Of a stretch of DNA of 41,676 nt, positions 28,561-36,563 are shown one piece after another. Source of the stretch: Pararhodospirillum photometricum DSM 122. GTDB taxonomy: Bacteria; Pseudomonadota; Alphaproteobacteria; Rhodospirillales; Rhodospirillaceae. A model generated the notes under the pieces. That model did not search any database. It was not told the DNA's origin and saw only the letters and a list, made by a program, of their open reading frames with translations. Both the position numbers and the translations under genes were made by a program. Location: assembly GCF_000284415.1 (NCBI RefSeq), contig NC_017059.1, positions 1,415,798 through 1,457,473 on the forward strand, read 5' to 3'. Position 1 is the stretch's first letter. Each line of letters starts with the position of its first letter.

Positions 28561-28628
28561 CCTCAAGCCCTTGAGGTTCGGAAATCCGTGTAAGGCGGCA
28601 AACTTTAGCTCAAGATCTTGAGCTAAAG
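28561..28628. promoter_or_regulatory. Two matched palindromic operators upstream of mor
   Basis: Site 1 (28561-28576) and site 2 (28603-28628) share the core CTCAAG-N2-CTTGAG, with centres 47 bases apart. Site 2 is a perfect 26-bp palindrome whose right edge overlaps the likely ribosome binding site (AAAGGA at 28625-28630) of mor. They fit paired binding sites for a dimeric regulator. Site 2 could also fold in RNA and hide the ribosome binding site. Confidence 0.65.
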
Positions 28629-28636
28629 GACGCCCC

Positions 28637-29092
28637 ATGTTGCACGATGCCCCGTCAAGCGATGCCCCTGGCACGGATCTCGTCTTCTCGGAACTGATGG
28701 AATACATCGGAGAGAAGGCGGTAAACCGCTTGGTCGATGCCCTGGGCGGGACAAGCCTTTATATTGCCAAGGGCGACACCCCCAACCCGATCCTTGTTCA
28801 GGCCCTGGGGCAAGACGACGCGGCGCGGTTTTGCCAGATCTTTTCCGGGGAGCGTGTCCGCATCCCCAGCCGCCGCGCCACCCGGCGCCGCGAAAGGGTG
28901 ATTGCCCTGCGCAAGAAGGCGGGATGGAAGATCCGGTCCATCGCCCTGGACCTTGGCCTTTCCGAGGGCCGGGTCTACCAGATCCTTCAGGAAGCCCGCC
29001 GCAAGGCCACCGCCCGCGCCTCCCCTTCTTCCCGACCTGCGACGACTTCCTCTCGCCCTGCCGCATCCCTTCCCCGGCAACGTCCCCGCTGA
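28637..29092 (+). CDS. Mor-type transcription activator
   Basis: The 151-residue protein is of the Mor/C activator family that switches Mu-like phages to middle or late transcription. The N-terminal helical part (ELMEYIGEKAVNRLVDALGG) is the dimerisation domain. The C-terminal helix-turn-helix is IALRKKAGWKIRSIALDLGL followed by SEGRVYQILQEARRK. The tail is an unstructured Ser/Pro/Arg stretch longer than in Mu Mor and may run into lost phage sequence. Its start is overlapped by the operator region. Confidence 0.88.
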   Translation: MLHDAPSSDAPGTDLVFSELMEYIGEKAVNRLVDALGGTSLYIAKGDTPNPILVQALGQDDAARFCQIFSGERVRIPSRRATRRRERVIALRKKAGWKIRSIALDLGLSEGRVYQILQEARRKATARASPSSRPATTSSRPAASLPRQRPR

Positions 29093-29270
29093 CGGGGGGC
29101 TGACGGGGGCAGGATGCGCAAGGCCGATGGCGCCGCACCCTGGGGCCGAACCGTCCGGCCCCGCCTTCCCGCCCCCAAAAAAACGGGCACCCCCACTTTT
29201 TGAACCAAAAACGACCTTTGGGAGCATTCTCCCGAAGAACTCGCCCATGACGCCACGCAAGGAGGTTCCC

Positions 29271-30179
29271 GTGGAGGGACTTGAACTCGAAATTTTCCGT
29301 CCGGGCTCCCACACCGACAGCAGCGGACGCGCATTAACCTTTTCCGAAGGTGAGGTCTCCGACCTTGCCTCCGGTTATGACCCGGCCCTTTACGAAGCGC
29401 CCGTGGTTATCGGCCACCCCAAAAGCGATGATCCCGCCTATGGGTGGGTCCGGTCGCTTCGCTTCGCCGAGGGCGCCCTGAAGGCCACCTTGCACAAGGT
29501 GGCGCCAAGCTTCGCCGCCCTGGTGAAGGAAGGCGCCTTCCGCAACCGCTCGGCCTCGCTCTACGCCCCCAGCGCTCCCGGCAACCCGCGCCCCGGGCAT
29601 TGGTACTTGCGCCACCTTGGCTTCCTGGGCGCGACCCCGCCCGCCATCAAAGGGTTGCAGCCGGTCGCCTTTGCCGAGGGAGATGGAGCCGTGACCCTGG
29701 ATTTTGGGGAGGCTGGTGGTCTGGCGGCAGAAAATACCCGGCTACGCCAGGAACTGACCCGTCTGCGGGCATCCGCCGCCCATACCGCGCTTGTGGATCG
29801 CCTCCTGGCCGACGGGCGCCTTCTGCCCTGTTTCGCCGAGGGCATCCGGCAGGTTTTGGACATCGTCCAGAGCCAGCAAGGCGAAAGCGTTTGCTTCAAC
29901 GAAGGGGGACAAGAAACCACCCTCTCGGTTCACGCCTTCCTAAAAACGTACCTGGAGGGTCAGCCCGTTACCGTGCATTACGGTGAAATCGCCGGGCCGG
30001 ATCAGGAAGGCGACGACGGGGAGGCCGTGGCATCGACGGCCGACCGGATTACGCAATGGGTGGGCCAGGAACGCTCGAAGGGCCGCGCGGTGTCCTTCTC
30101 CGACGCTCCCCCCCCATCTGTACACCCCCAAATAGGTGGAGCCTTCGACCATGCCGCAACAGTTTCCTTTTCCGGTTGA
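29271..30179 (+). CDS. Phage head protease/scaffold (Mu gpI-like)
   Basis: The 302-residue protein resembles the Mu I-type protease/scaffold of alphaproteobacterial Mu-like prophages: LEIFRPGSHTDSSG at the start, then YEAPVVIGHPKSDDPAYGWV, FRNRSASLYAP and YLRHLGFLGATPPAIKGLQP. The scaffold part follows with a coiled-coil segment (LAAENTRLRQELTRLRA). A GTG at 29271 with GGAGG five bases upstream is preferred; an ATG at 29247 in the same frame is possible. Its 3' end overlaps the capsid gene by 29 bases. Confidence 0.78.
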   Translation: MEGLELEIFRPGSHTDSSGRALTFSEGEVSDLASGYDPALYEAPVVIGHPKSDDPAYGWVRSLRFAEGALKATLHKVAPSFAALVKEGAFRNRSASLYAPSAPGNPRPGHWYLRHLGFLGATPPAIKGLQPVAFAEGDGAVTLDFGEAGGLAAENTRLRQELTRLRASAAHTALVDRLLADGRLLPCFAEGIRQVLDIVQSQQGESVCFNEGGQETTLSVHAFLKTYLEGQPVTVHYGEIAGPDQEGDDGEAVASTADRITQWVGQERSKGRAVSFSDAPPPSVHPQIGGAFDHAATVSFSG

Positions 30180-31089
30180 TAACCAGCTTACCCCCATCGT
30201 TATGGCGTTCAAAAACCGCCGGATGATCGCCGACGAGGCCCTTCCCCGCTTTCCCGTGGCGGGCATGAACTACCGCTATTCCGAATATGATCTTTCCCAA
30301 GGGCTTACCATCCCCGAAACGGCGGTCGGGCGTCGGGCGCGTCCCAACAAGGTTGTCTTCACCGCTTCGGAGCGCAATGGGGCGACGACGGATCACGCGC
30401 TTGATGACGAGGTTCCGCAGGCGGACGTGGACAACGCCCCCGCTGCCCAAAAGAACCTAATCGCCCGCACGTCGGAGCGCCTCGCCAATCTGATTGCTCT
30501 TCGCCGGGAAATCAGGGTGGCCGAAAAGCTGTTTGATGAGTCTTCCTACCCCGCTGCCAACAAGACCACCCTTTCCGGCGCCGCTCAGTTCTCCGACGCC
30601 GCAAGCGACCCCATCGGGCTTCTAACCGACATCATGGACGGGATGATCTACCGCCCGAACGTCATGGTGTTCGGGCGCCGCGCCTTCACCAAGTTTGCCC
30701 GCCATCCCGCCGTTGTGAAGGCGATCAACCACACCTCGGGCGACAGCGGGTTTGTCCGGCAACAGGATGTCGCGGCCCTATTCGAACTGGACCGGGTTCT
30801 GGTGGGCGAGGCGTTCGTCAACATCGCCCGAAAAGGACAGACGCCCGAGTTGCAACGGGCGTGGGGTCCCCACATTGCCCTTTACTTTTTAGACGACCTG
30901 GGCGGCCCGTCCGAAAGCCCGAGCTTTGGCTTCACAGCCCAGTTCGGCGCCCGGCTTGCGGGGCAATGGCCTGACAAAAATATCGGCATGAGGGGCGGTA
31001 CTGTGGTGCGGGTGGGGGAAAGCGTCGAGGAAGTCATCGCCGCCCCGTCGCTGGGATACTTCATCGAGAACGCCATTGCCGATGACTGA
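30151..31089 (+). CDS. Phage major capsid protein
   Basis: The 312-residue protein directly follows the head protease, the usual place of the major capsid gene. It has a capsid-like central segment: MDGMIYRPNVMVFGRRAFTK, then FELDRVLVGEAFVNIARKGQ and WGPHIALYFLDD. No signal peptide or enzymatic motif is present. The ATG at 30151 is chosen as the better start, with AGGTGGA ten bases upstream. The gene looks intact although the virion genes around it are gone. Confidence 0.78.
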   Translation: MPQQFPFPVDNQLTPIVMAFKNRRMIADEALPRFPVAGMNYRYSEYDLSQGLTIPETAVGRRARPNKVVFTASERNGATTDHALDDEVPQADVDNAPAAQKNLIARTSERLANLIALRREIRVAEKLFDESSYPAANKTTLSGAAQFSDAASDPIGLLTDIMDGMIYRPNVMVFGRRAFTKFARHPAVVKAINHTSGDSGFVRQQDVAALFELDRVLVGEAFVNIARKGQTPELQRAWGPHIALYFLDDLGGPSESPSFGFTAQFGARLAGQWPDKNIGMRGGTVVRVGESVEEVIAAPSLGYFIENAIADD

Positions 31090-31119
31090 TGATCGAAATT
31101 AACAACGAAGGGATGAACG

Positions 31120-31482
31120 ATGTTCGTGAAAAGCTATCGGGCCAAGACGGCCATTCGCCCTTACCGGATCGTCACCTATCCACAGGCGGGAGGGATCAGC
31201 GAAGCCCAGGGAGGGACGGCTTCCCTTCTTGGCTGTTCGATCGAGACGGGAGCGGACGCGAAGGGCGTGGTGGATATAGCGCTTTCCAACCTTGCTGAAG
31301 TGCGCTTCGGGGGCACGGTCGCCGCCGGAGAGCCCGTGACGGCCGACGCCGAGGGATGCGCGGTCAAAGCCGCCCCCGCCTCCGGCGCCCAGGTCTTTGT
31401 CCTGGGCTTCGCCGTCGAGGCATCGGTCTCCGGCGATATCGGAGACGTTCGCGTCTCCCCGTTCATCCTGACCGGGGTGTGA
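31120..31482 (+). CDS. Small head/decoration protein (DUF2190-like)
   Basis: The 120-residue beta-rich protein has repeated Gly/Ala/Val patterns (AKGVVDIALSNLAEVRFGG, AAGEPVTADAEGCAVKAAP), as seen in DUF2190-type capsid cement proteins. It starts 30 bases after the capsid gene. Assignment rests on position and pattern; no specific motif was recognised. It is the last phage gene before host-type genes resume on the opposite strand. Confidence 0.6.
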   Translation: MFVKSYRAKTAIRPYRIVTYPQAGGISEAQGGTASLLGCSIETGADAKGVVDIALSNLAEVRFGGTVAAGEPVTADAEGCAVKAAPASGAQVFVLGFAVEASVSGDIGDVRVSPFILTGV

Positions 31483-31694
31483 CAACCGTGCATCAAGTGT
31501 GATAAAAGGTCGTTCTCAGGAGTTCCCCGGGCATTTTCCAGCCACCTCCCAATCGTTGTTCGATCACTTCCGCTCATTCTTGATCGTTCAACCTCGGAGC
31601 AATGGCACGCCATAACATGGCGTATTTCCTGGGGAATTTTTCTCTCAGGCTTTTCAAATTCCCCTCTCAAAGTAATCACACCCCTACACTCGTC

Positions 31695-32084
31695 TTATCG
31701 CCGACGCAAGTAGCCATCGGGGGCAACACTGACCAGCAGCTTATCGGGAATGCTGGGGTCAATCTCGAACTCGGGATGGTCGCGCAAAAAGGCGCGCACC
31801 GCCGTCTTGGGACTGTTGCCGGGATCCCAGGGCCGGTCGGGGAACAAGTCGGAGGGCATGTCCTCGACGAAGGTGTCAAAGACCACACAATAGCTTCCCG
31901 GGCTGACCAGGGCGCCATAGGCCTCCAACTCGGCCAGCACGTGGTCGTGGGTGTGCATGGAATCAAGGCACACAAGCACCCGCTCGTATCCTTGGGCCGC
32001 CGCGTGGACTTGGGCCACAGTGTCCGGGCTGATGCTGGAGCCCTGGATCATCTGGATCAAGGGAGCCGAGGGGGTGGGCCTCAA
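31695..32084 (-). CDS. CmcI-type (cephalosporin hydroxylase family) protein, 3' piece
   Basis: This is the C-terminal part of the protein begun at 32484. Family sequence resumes at APLIQMIQGSSISPD and runs through VLVCLDSMHTHDHVLAELEAY to the end. One extra G in the G5 run at 32070-32074 (C5 on the coding strand) separates the two frames. With one base removed the joined protein is 262 residues, a normal size. The apparent ATG at 32084 is probably not a real start. Confidence 0.78.
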   Translation of the reverse strand: MRPTPSAPLIQMIQGSSISPDTVAQVHAAAQGYERVLVCLDSMHTHDHVLAELEAYGALVSPGSYCVVFDTFVEDMPSDLFPDRPWDPGNSPKTAVRAFLRDHPEFEIDPSIPDKLLVSVAPDGYLRRR

Positions 32085-32484
32085 TGGCTTCCCGGTTGTG
32101 GGGGCGGATGTCGATATCCACCCCCACCACTTTGCGCTGCCGCTGGCTGGGATCCACCACCGTGCCTTGGGTGAGGGCGTCGGTGTAGTCGAGAAGGGCC
32201 AGCAAGGAGGCGCTGAGGATCAGGGAGCCGCCGTGGGCAATGCCGGTTTCGATGATCAGGTCGGGTTTCACCGCCCACACCAGTTCCTGGTAGCCGACGA
32301 TGTCCTGGGGATACTGGATGATGGGCCGTCCCAGCCAATCGAAGTTATAAACGTACTTCTCGCGCATCGAGGCTTCCAGCCACTGCCGGGACAGGGTCTG
32401 AAAGCCGGGATTCTGATGATAACCGGCGATGCGCTGGCGCCGCTCGTCATGGAAGGCTTCGATGGGGGTCTTGGGCGGGGTCAT
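31963..32484 (-). CDS. CmcI-type (cephalosporin hydroxylase family) protein, 5' piece
   Basis: This is the N-terminal part of a CmcI-type protein, a SAM-dependent methyltransferase fold that in surface-glycan clusters probably methylates a sugar. Visible motifs are the start FQTLSRQWLEASMREKYVYN, the binding loop LIIETGIAHGGSLILSA and VVGVDIDIRPHNREAIEAHP. After HPL the frame departs from family sequence because of the extra base at 32070-32074. It starts nine bases after the TylF-type gene, so it is last in the long operon. Confidence 0.8.
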   Translation of the reverse strand: MTPPKTPIEAFHDERRQRIAGYHQNPGFQTLSRQWLEASMREKYVYNFDWLGRPIIQYPQDIVGYQELVWAVKPDLIIETGIAHGGSLILSASLLALLDYTDALTQGTVVDPSQRQRKVVGVDIDIRPHNREAIEAHPLGSLDPDDPGLQHQPGHCGPSPRGGPRIRAGACVP

Positions 32485-32493
32485 GGGGTATCC

Positions 32494-33237
32494 CTATTTG
32501 ATGAGGAGGCCCTGGCCAGTCGGGAGTTCCAAGACGGAATACCCGCGCGCGGCAAACCAGAGATCCTCGGCGTCCTTTTGATCCTTGTAGGCGCTCCAGC
32601 CGTAGTCGTCGAGCACGAGCACTGCCCCGGGGACCAGACGATCGAAGAGAAGTTCCAAGGCGCCGAGTTCCGCCTGGGTATTGTTTAGGTCCAAGTGCAA
32701 GAAGGCAATCTTTTCTGGAGCCACGTGCGCCAGGATCTCCGGCACCCGCCCTTGGGTGACGATGACGTTGTTGTAAGCACGGAAGCGAGCCTGAACTGCG
32801 CCATAAAGCTCTTTGCTGTGGGCGGGGAGCTCGTGGTGGGGCATGGTTTGGTCATGCTCGAACAGATCATAGAGGTAGTATTTTTTGTCGATGGTTTCGA
32901 ATCGCAGGGCCTCGCACAACACCCGGGCCGAGTTTCCTTTGTAGCAGGCGCACTCGACGAAGTCCCCCTCCAGAGCAAGGGCCTTGCGGGCCCCCCACAA
33001 AAGGGTGTGCATCCGCCACAACAGGGCCTTGTCCTTTTCCTCGGTAATATGAGTCCGAAAGGCTGTCATAAAGATAGGGTCGTCAAGAAAGCTAAGGTTT
33101 CTGTTTAAAACAATCATATTGTCACCGATATACGTTCCCTCTTTCTTTTGAAGAGAGGATACTATTTCGATAACGCCGTTAATAAAATATTTAGTGTCAG
33201 AAAGACCATAAAAAGAGGGGTGATTATATATTTTCAT
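32494..33237 (-). CDS. TylF-family methyltransferase, paralog 1
   Basis: The 247-residue protein resembles the TylF/MycF (macrocin O-methyltransferase) family, Mg2+- and SAM-dependent sugar O-methyltransferases. The SAM loop is GDFVECACYKGNSARVL. The metal-binding positions appear kept: Asp in FLHLDLNN and the Asp pair in LVLDDYGW. AAGGA upstream supports the start at 33237. It is paralogous to the next gene along its full length. Its N-terminus is more AT-rich than the rest of the cluster. Confidence 0.78.
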   Translation of the reverse strand: MKIYNHPSFYGLSDTKYFINGVIEIVSSLQKKEGTYIGDNMIVLNRNLSFLDDPIFMTAFRTHITEEKDKALLWRMHTLLWGARKALALEGDFVECACYKGNSARVLCEALRFETIDKKYYLYDLFEHDQTMPHHELPAHSKELYGAVQARFRAYNNVIVTQGRVPEILAHVAPEKIAFLHLDLNNTQAELGALELLFDRLVPGAVLVLDDYGWSAYKDQKDAEDLWFAARGYSVLELPTGQGLLIK

Positions 33238-33330
33238 GGAAAATCCTTAAAGATCCTCTGATGCGATCAGAGACTTGGGTCTTAAAATAAAGAAAATTTT
33301 CTTGTTATTTTTTAGCCATCCCTCACGACG

Positions 33331-34032
33331 CTATCGGATAACGATGCCTTGGCCTGTTGGAAGTTCAAGGACATAGCAGCCTCGTTCTCCCAGCCAAAGC
33401 TCTTCCCTGATTTGCTGCTCGGTATAACCTTGCCATCCATAGGTATCCAGAACCAGGAGCCCGCCGGGAACCAAGCGCTCAAAGAGGGAGGTCAAGGCCA
33501 CCATCGCCGCTTCGCCATCGGTGAGGGCGAGATGCAAGAAAGCAATGGCCTCGGGGAGGGGAGCCGCCAGAAGATCGGTCATGTGGCCCTCGTGGAGCAC
33601 AACCGTCTGCAGACCAGCCAAACGATCTCTCAGCGCCGGGGAGGGACGGGAGGCGTTGGTGTGTTCAAACAGATGAAAGCGTCTGTCCGGGGCTTCCCCC
33701 AGAACATCACAGACGACGCGCACCAGCCGACCTTCATGGGCGCTGCACTCCACCAGATCGCCCGGTACCCGCCGAGCTTGTCCCACAGCCCAGGTCAGGA
33801 CATGCAAGCGCCACAGAAGGCCGGCCGCTTGCGCCCCCGGAAAATGGGTGGCATGAGCGTTGCGCAAGGCTTGGTCTTCCAAAAAGCCCATATTGCGATG
33901 TAACGCGATTAAATTATCTCCAGCATAGATGCTCTTTTTTCCATTGAGTGAAAAAACTAGTTGCTGAAGACCATTAACAAAATTTTGAGGATCTTTGATC
34001 CCGAAAAAAGACGACGTAATATAACGATCCAT
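33331..34032 (-). CDS. TylF-like protein, paralog 2, metal ligands altered
   Basis: The 233-residue protein is clearly related to the neighbouring paralog 1: both share IYAGDN or YIGDN near the N-terminus, a GDxVEC motif and the C-terminal LELPTGQG. However, two of the three family metal ligands differ: FLHLALTD replaces FLHLDLNN, and LVLDTYGW replaces LVLDDYGW. It may therefore lack methyltransferase activity or use another mechanism. AGGAGG upstream fixes the start at 34032; the frame is open 170 codons further upstream, antisense to nothing conserved and overlapping the SDR gene. A hairpin (33256-33272) lies in the AT-rich gap to paralog 1. Confidence 0.78.
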   Translation of the reverse strand: MDRYITSSFFGIKDPQNFVNGLQQLVFSLNGKKSIYAGDNLIALHRNMGFLEDQALRNAHATHFPGAQAAGLLWRLHVLTWAVGQARRVPGDLVECSAHEGRLVRVVCDVLGEAPDRRFHLFEHTNASRPSPALRDRLAGLQTVVLHEGHMTDLLAAPLPEAIAFLHLALTDGEAAMVALTSLFERLVPGGLLVLDTYGWQGYTEQQIREELWLGERGCYVLELPTGQGIVIR

Positions 34033-34066
34033 ACGGCTGCTCCTCCTTCTGCAACGCAGACGATGG

Positions 34067-34834
34067 TCAGAAAACGGATGAGGGTGTAAAGGCAAACTCC
34101 TGACGCAAGCGGGTAATGTCAATCGGTGGAAACGAGGTCTCCAGGGCCTGAGGTGCGACCTCCCAGGTACAGCCCGTCGTTGCGACGAAATGGTCGATCC
34201 ACTGTCGATGGGAGGTCTGAACACCACTGGCCACGTTGTAAATCCTCTCACGCCCCCCCACGGCAATGCGAGGCAGCAAGGCGCCGACATCCGCGAGGGT
34301 GATGTAGTCCTTGACGGAAGACAAGGCAGATTCGAGATAAATGTGCCCTTTTTCCGCCGCCTGGGCGAGCGCCGAAACAAAGGTGTCGCGGGGGATAGTG
34401 TCCGGGGCGACCACGTTCGAGAGGCGGGCGATGCGCACGTTTGCTCGGCCTCCATGGAGGCATAGAGATTCCCCCATAAGCTTCGAAATCTGGTATAAAT
34501 CTCCCGGGGAGTGTGGGGCGACGGGGAGGGGGGTGTCTTCAAGGGTGCAAGAAGTACGGGAATACACCCGCGTTGAGGACAGGTAGAGCAAAGACTCGAA
34601 AGGACAGCGCCGCAGGACCTGCGCTAGGCGCGTGACGTGGGCGTCCACCGTGTCAAAGGGGCGCTGACGAAAGTCGGCGGTGAGGCCGATGGCGTAAATG
34701 ATATGCCCGGGATCCTCAAACGTCGCGGGATCGGCGTCGCGCGGGGGAACGGCGACACTGTGCCCCTGGGCGCTCAGGGTTGCCACCAGATGTCCGCCAA
34801 TCAGCCCCGTGGCCCCCAGGATCGTAAACCTCAT
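34067..34834 (-). CDS. NAD(P)-dependent sugar epimerase/dehydratase (extended SDR)
   Basis: The 255-residue protein has the Rossmann motif GATGLIGGH at the N-terminus, the catalytic Ser/Thr in YLSSTRVYS and the YxxxK motif in YQISK. These mark an extended SDR acting on nucleotide sugars. It could be the final 4-ketoreductase of the deoxysugar made by the upstream genes, an inference from order. It overlaps the acyltransferase gene by four bases. Confidence 0.82.
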   Translation of the reverse strand: MRFTILGATGLIGGHLVATLSAQGHSVAVPPRDADPATFEDPGHIIYAIGLTADFRQRPFDTVDAHVTRLAQVLRRCPFESLLYLSSTRVYSRTSCTLEDTPLPVAPHSPGDLYQISKLMGESLCLHGGRANVRIARLSNVVAPDTIPRDTFVSALAQAAEKGHIYLESALSSVKDYITLADVGALLPRIAVGGRERIYNVASGVQTSHRQWIDHFVATTGCTWEVAPQALETSFPPIDITRLRQEFAFTPSSVF

Positions 34835-35340
34835 GGAGCCTCCGCCGTCTGGTGGGTGCGCCGCCCCAAGATGCGCAAGGGGGTGCCGCCATAGATCGTG
34901 TAAGGCTCCAGTTCACCCCGCACCACCGATCCGGCCCCAACCACGCAGCCCTGGTGCAAGACCGCGCCGTCAAGCAACACGCAGTTGGCGCCCAGCCACA
35001 CGTCATCCTCGACCACAATGCCGCCGCGCGACGGCAAAAAGCCCTGCTCGCGGATCAGGCGGCCGGCATCGGCGAAGGCGTGATTGACCGGGGCAAAGGT
35101 GCAATTGGCCGCCACCGCGACGTAATCGCCGATAGTCAGACCGTTGCCGGTATAGAGCACGCAGCCGGAGTTGATCACGGTATGGGCGCCGATCACCAGA
35201 TCTCCGGGGCCTCCCGCCGGCTTGATCTTGACGAAGCTGTCAATGACCGAATGCGGGCCCACGACGATGCGCGAGCCCTTGACCGAGTCTTCAAGATCAG
35301 CCAGGGGCGAGACCCGGGCGGTTGGGTCGATGTCGATCAC
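34831..35340 (-). CDS. Hexapeptide-repeat acyltransferase
   Basis: The 169-residue protein is a left-handed beta-helix protein with imperfect hexapeptide repeats (VVGPHSVIDSFVKI, VIGAHTVINSGCVLY, VVEDDVWLGANCVLLDGAV). The putative catalytic His lies in PVNHAFAD. Such enzymes acetylate amino- or hydroxy-sugars, which suggests an acylated sugar in the final glycan. It is coupled to both neighbours by four-base overlaps. Confidence 0.85.
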   Translation of the reverse strand: MIDIDPTARVSPLADLEDSVKGSRIVVGPHSVIDSFVKIKPAGGPGDLVIGAHTVINSGCVLYTGNGLTIGDYVAVAANCTFAPVNHAFADAGRLIREQGFLPSRGGIVVEDDVWLGANCVLLDGAVLHQGCVVGAGSVVRGELEPYTIYGGTPLRILGRRTHQTAEAP

Positions 35341-36563
35341 AGGACCTCCAAGGTCGGCACGGCCGTGACAAAGCGCCCCCCCCAGGTGCGCACTGCCGCA
35401 AGCTGCTGTTGGATCTCGTCTTTCAGGTTCCAGGGCAAAATGAGAATGTCATCGGGTTTATGGTCGAACAACACATCCTCGCTGACCACGGGAATGCGAC
35501 TGCCCGGCAGGAACTTGCCCTGCTTGGCCGGGTTCCGATCCACGACATAAGGCAACAGGTCGGGCCGGATGCCGGCAAAGTTGAGAAGGGTGTTTCCTTT
35601 GGCCGCCGCCCCATAAGCCCCGACCCGCCGTCCCTGGCGGTGGGCATCGATCAAGAAGGCGACCAGATCGTTTTTGACCCGTTCGGCCGCCCCCTGAAAC
35701 GCTTGGTAAAACGCCGGGGTCGCCATCCCCGCCCGCGTCTCGGCCGCAAGCAGGGCGTCCACCGCCGGGGTTCGGGGCCGGGGGCCGGTGTCACTCCGCT
35801 GGGCATGGACCCGCAGGCTGCCCCCGTGGGTGGGGAGGTCCTCGACATCAAAGACCGTCAAGCCATTGGCTTTGAAAAGACGCTCCACACTCGAGAGCGA
35901 GAGATAGGAATAGTGCTCGTGGTAGGCCGTGTCGAACTGGTTCTGCCCGACCATGCGCAACAGGTGGGGAAACTCGAAGGTCGCGACCCCCCGGGGCTGC
36001 AACAGACAGGCAAAGCCTCCGACAAAGTCATTGATATCCGGGACATGGGCCAACACGTTGTTGGCCGCCATCAGGTCGGCCCGCCGTCCCGCGGCCGCCA
36101 GTTCCCGCGCCAGGGCCTGCCCAAAAAAGCGCTCGACGATCTCGATCCCCTTAGCGCGCGCCGCCGCTGCCGTGCCCGCCGTGGGCTCGATGCCAAGGCA
36201 GGGAATGCCGGCGGCCTTGACGTATTGCAGGAGATAGCCGTCGTTGGCCGCCACCTCGATGACCAGACTCTCGGGCCCCAGCCCCAACCGCTCCGTCATG
36301 CCCCCGACATAACGCTCGGCATGGGCCAGCCACGACGTCGAGAACGAACTGAAATAGGCGTAGTCCTCCGTAAACAAGGCCTCGCGGCCCGCGTGATCCT
36401 CGGTCTGGACCAGCCAGCAGCCCTCACAGACCAGAAGGCGCAGGGGATACCACGTTTCGGGCCCCCGCAGTCCCTCGGCCCTCAGGTAGGCATTGGAGGG
36501 AGGGGCGCTGCCGAGGTCGAGAAAAGGCAACGACAGCTCTTTTCCACAATGACGGCATCTCAC
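35337..36563 (-). CDS. NDP-hexose C-methyltransferase
   Basis: The 408-residue protein matches sugar C-methyltransferases of the TylCIII/TcaB9 type. An N-terminal zinc site is formed by CRHCG and CEGCW. The SAM domain has VIEVAANDGYLLQYV and GIEPTAG, and the characteristic HEHYSYLSL follows. The C-terminal domain ends with GAYGAAAKGNTLLNF and DRNPAKQGKFLPGSRIPV. The enzymes add methyl to C-3 of a 4-keto sugar, so the cluster probably makes a branched sugar. Confidence 0.88.
   Translation of the reverse strand: MRCRHCGKELSLPFLDLGSAPPSNAYLRAEGLRGPETWYPLRLLVCEGCWLVQTEDHAGREALFTEDYAYFSSFSTSWLAHAERYVGGMTERLGLGPESLVIEVAANDGYLLQYVKAAGIPCLGIEPTAGTAAAARAKGIEIVERFFGQALARELAAAGRRADLMAANNVLAHVPDINDFVGGFACLLQPRGVATFEFPHLLRMVGQNQFDTAYHEHYSYLSLSSVERLFKANGLTVFDVEDLPTHGGSLRVHAQRSDTGPRPRTPAVDALLAAETRAGMATPAFYQAFQGAAERVKNDLVAFLIDAHRQGRRVGAYGAAAKGNTLLNFAGIRPDLLPYVVDRNPAKQGKFLPGSRIPVVSEDVLFDHKPDDILILPWNLKDEIQQQLAAVRTWGGRFVTAVPTLEVL

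Larger units (their letters stand above)
27602..31482 (+). mobile_element. Mu-like prophage remnant
   Basis: A block of rightward genes of Mu-phage type interrupts the DUF4159 gene. It keeps a gemA-like gene, a mor-like activator, a head protease, a major capsid protein and a small head protein. Transposase A and B, repressor, lysis, terminase, portal, tail and fibre genes are all absent, so it cannot replicate or transpose by itself. In Mu-type genomes mor and the protease are far apart, so most of the interior has been lost. The outer ends are not defined; I could not identify Mu-type end repeats. A 212-base stretch after the last phage gene (31483-31694) holds nothing I recognise. Confidence 0.82.

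Noticed and set aside
31480..31679. Minus-strand frame after the last phage gene that looks slightly regulator-like
   Set aside because: About 66 codons lie outside the decoration gene but show no clear helix-turn-helix or ribosome binding site, and the frame continues antisense into the phage gene.
33256..33272. Hairpin CTCTGAT / ATCAGAG between the two TylF-type genes
   Set aside because: It lacks a T tract and is not matched elsewhere in the window, so I do not call it a terminator or operator.
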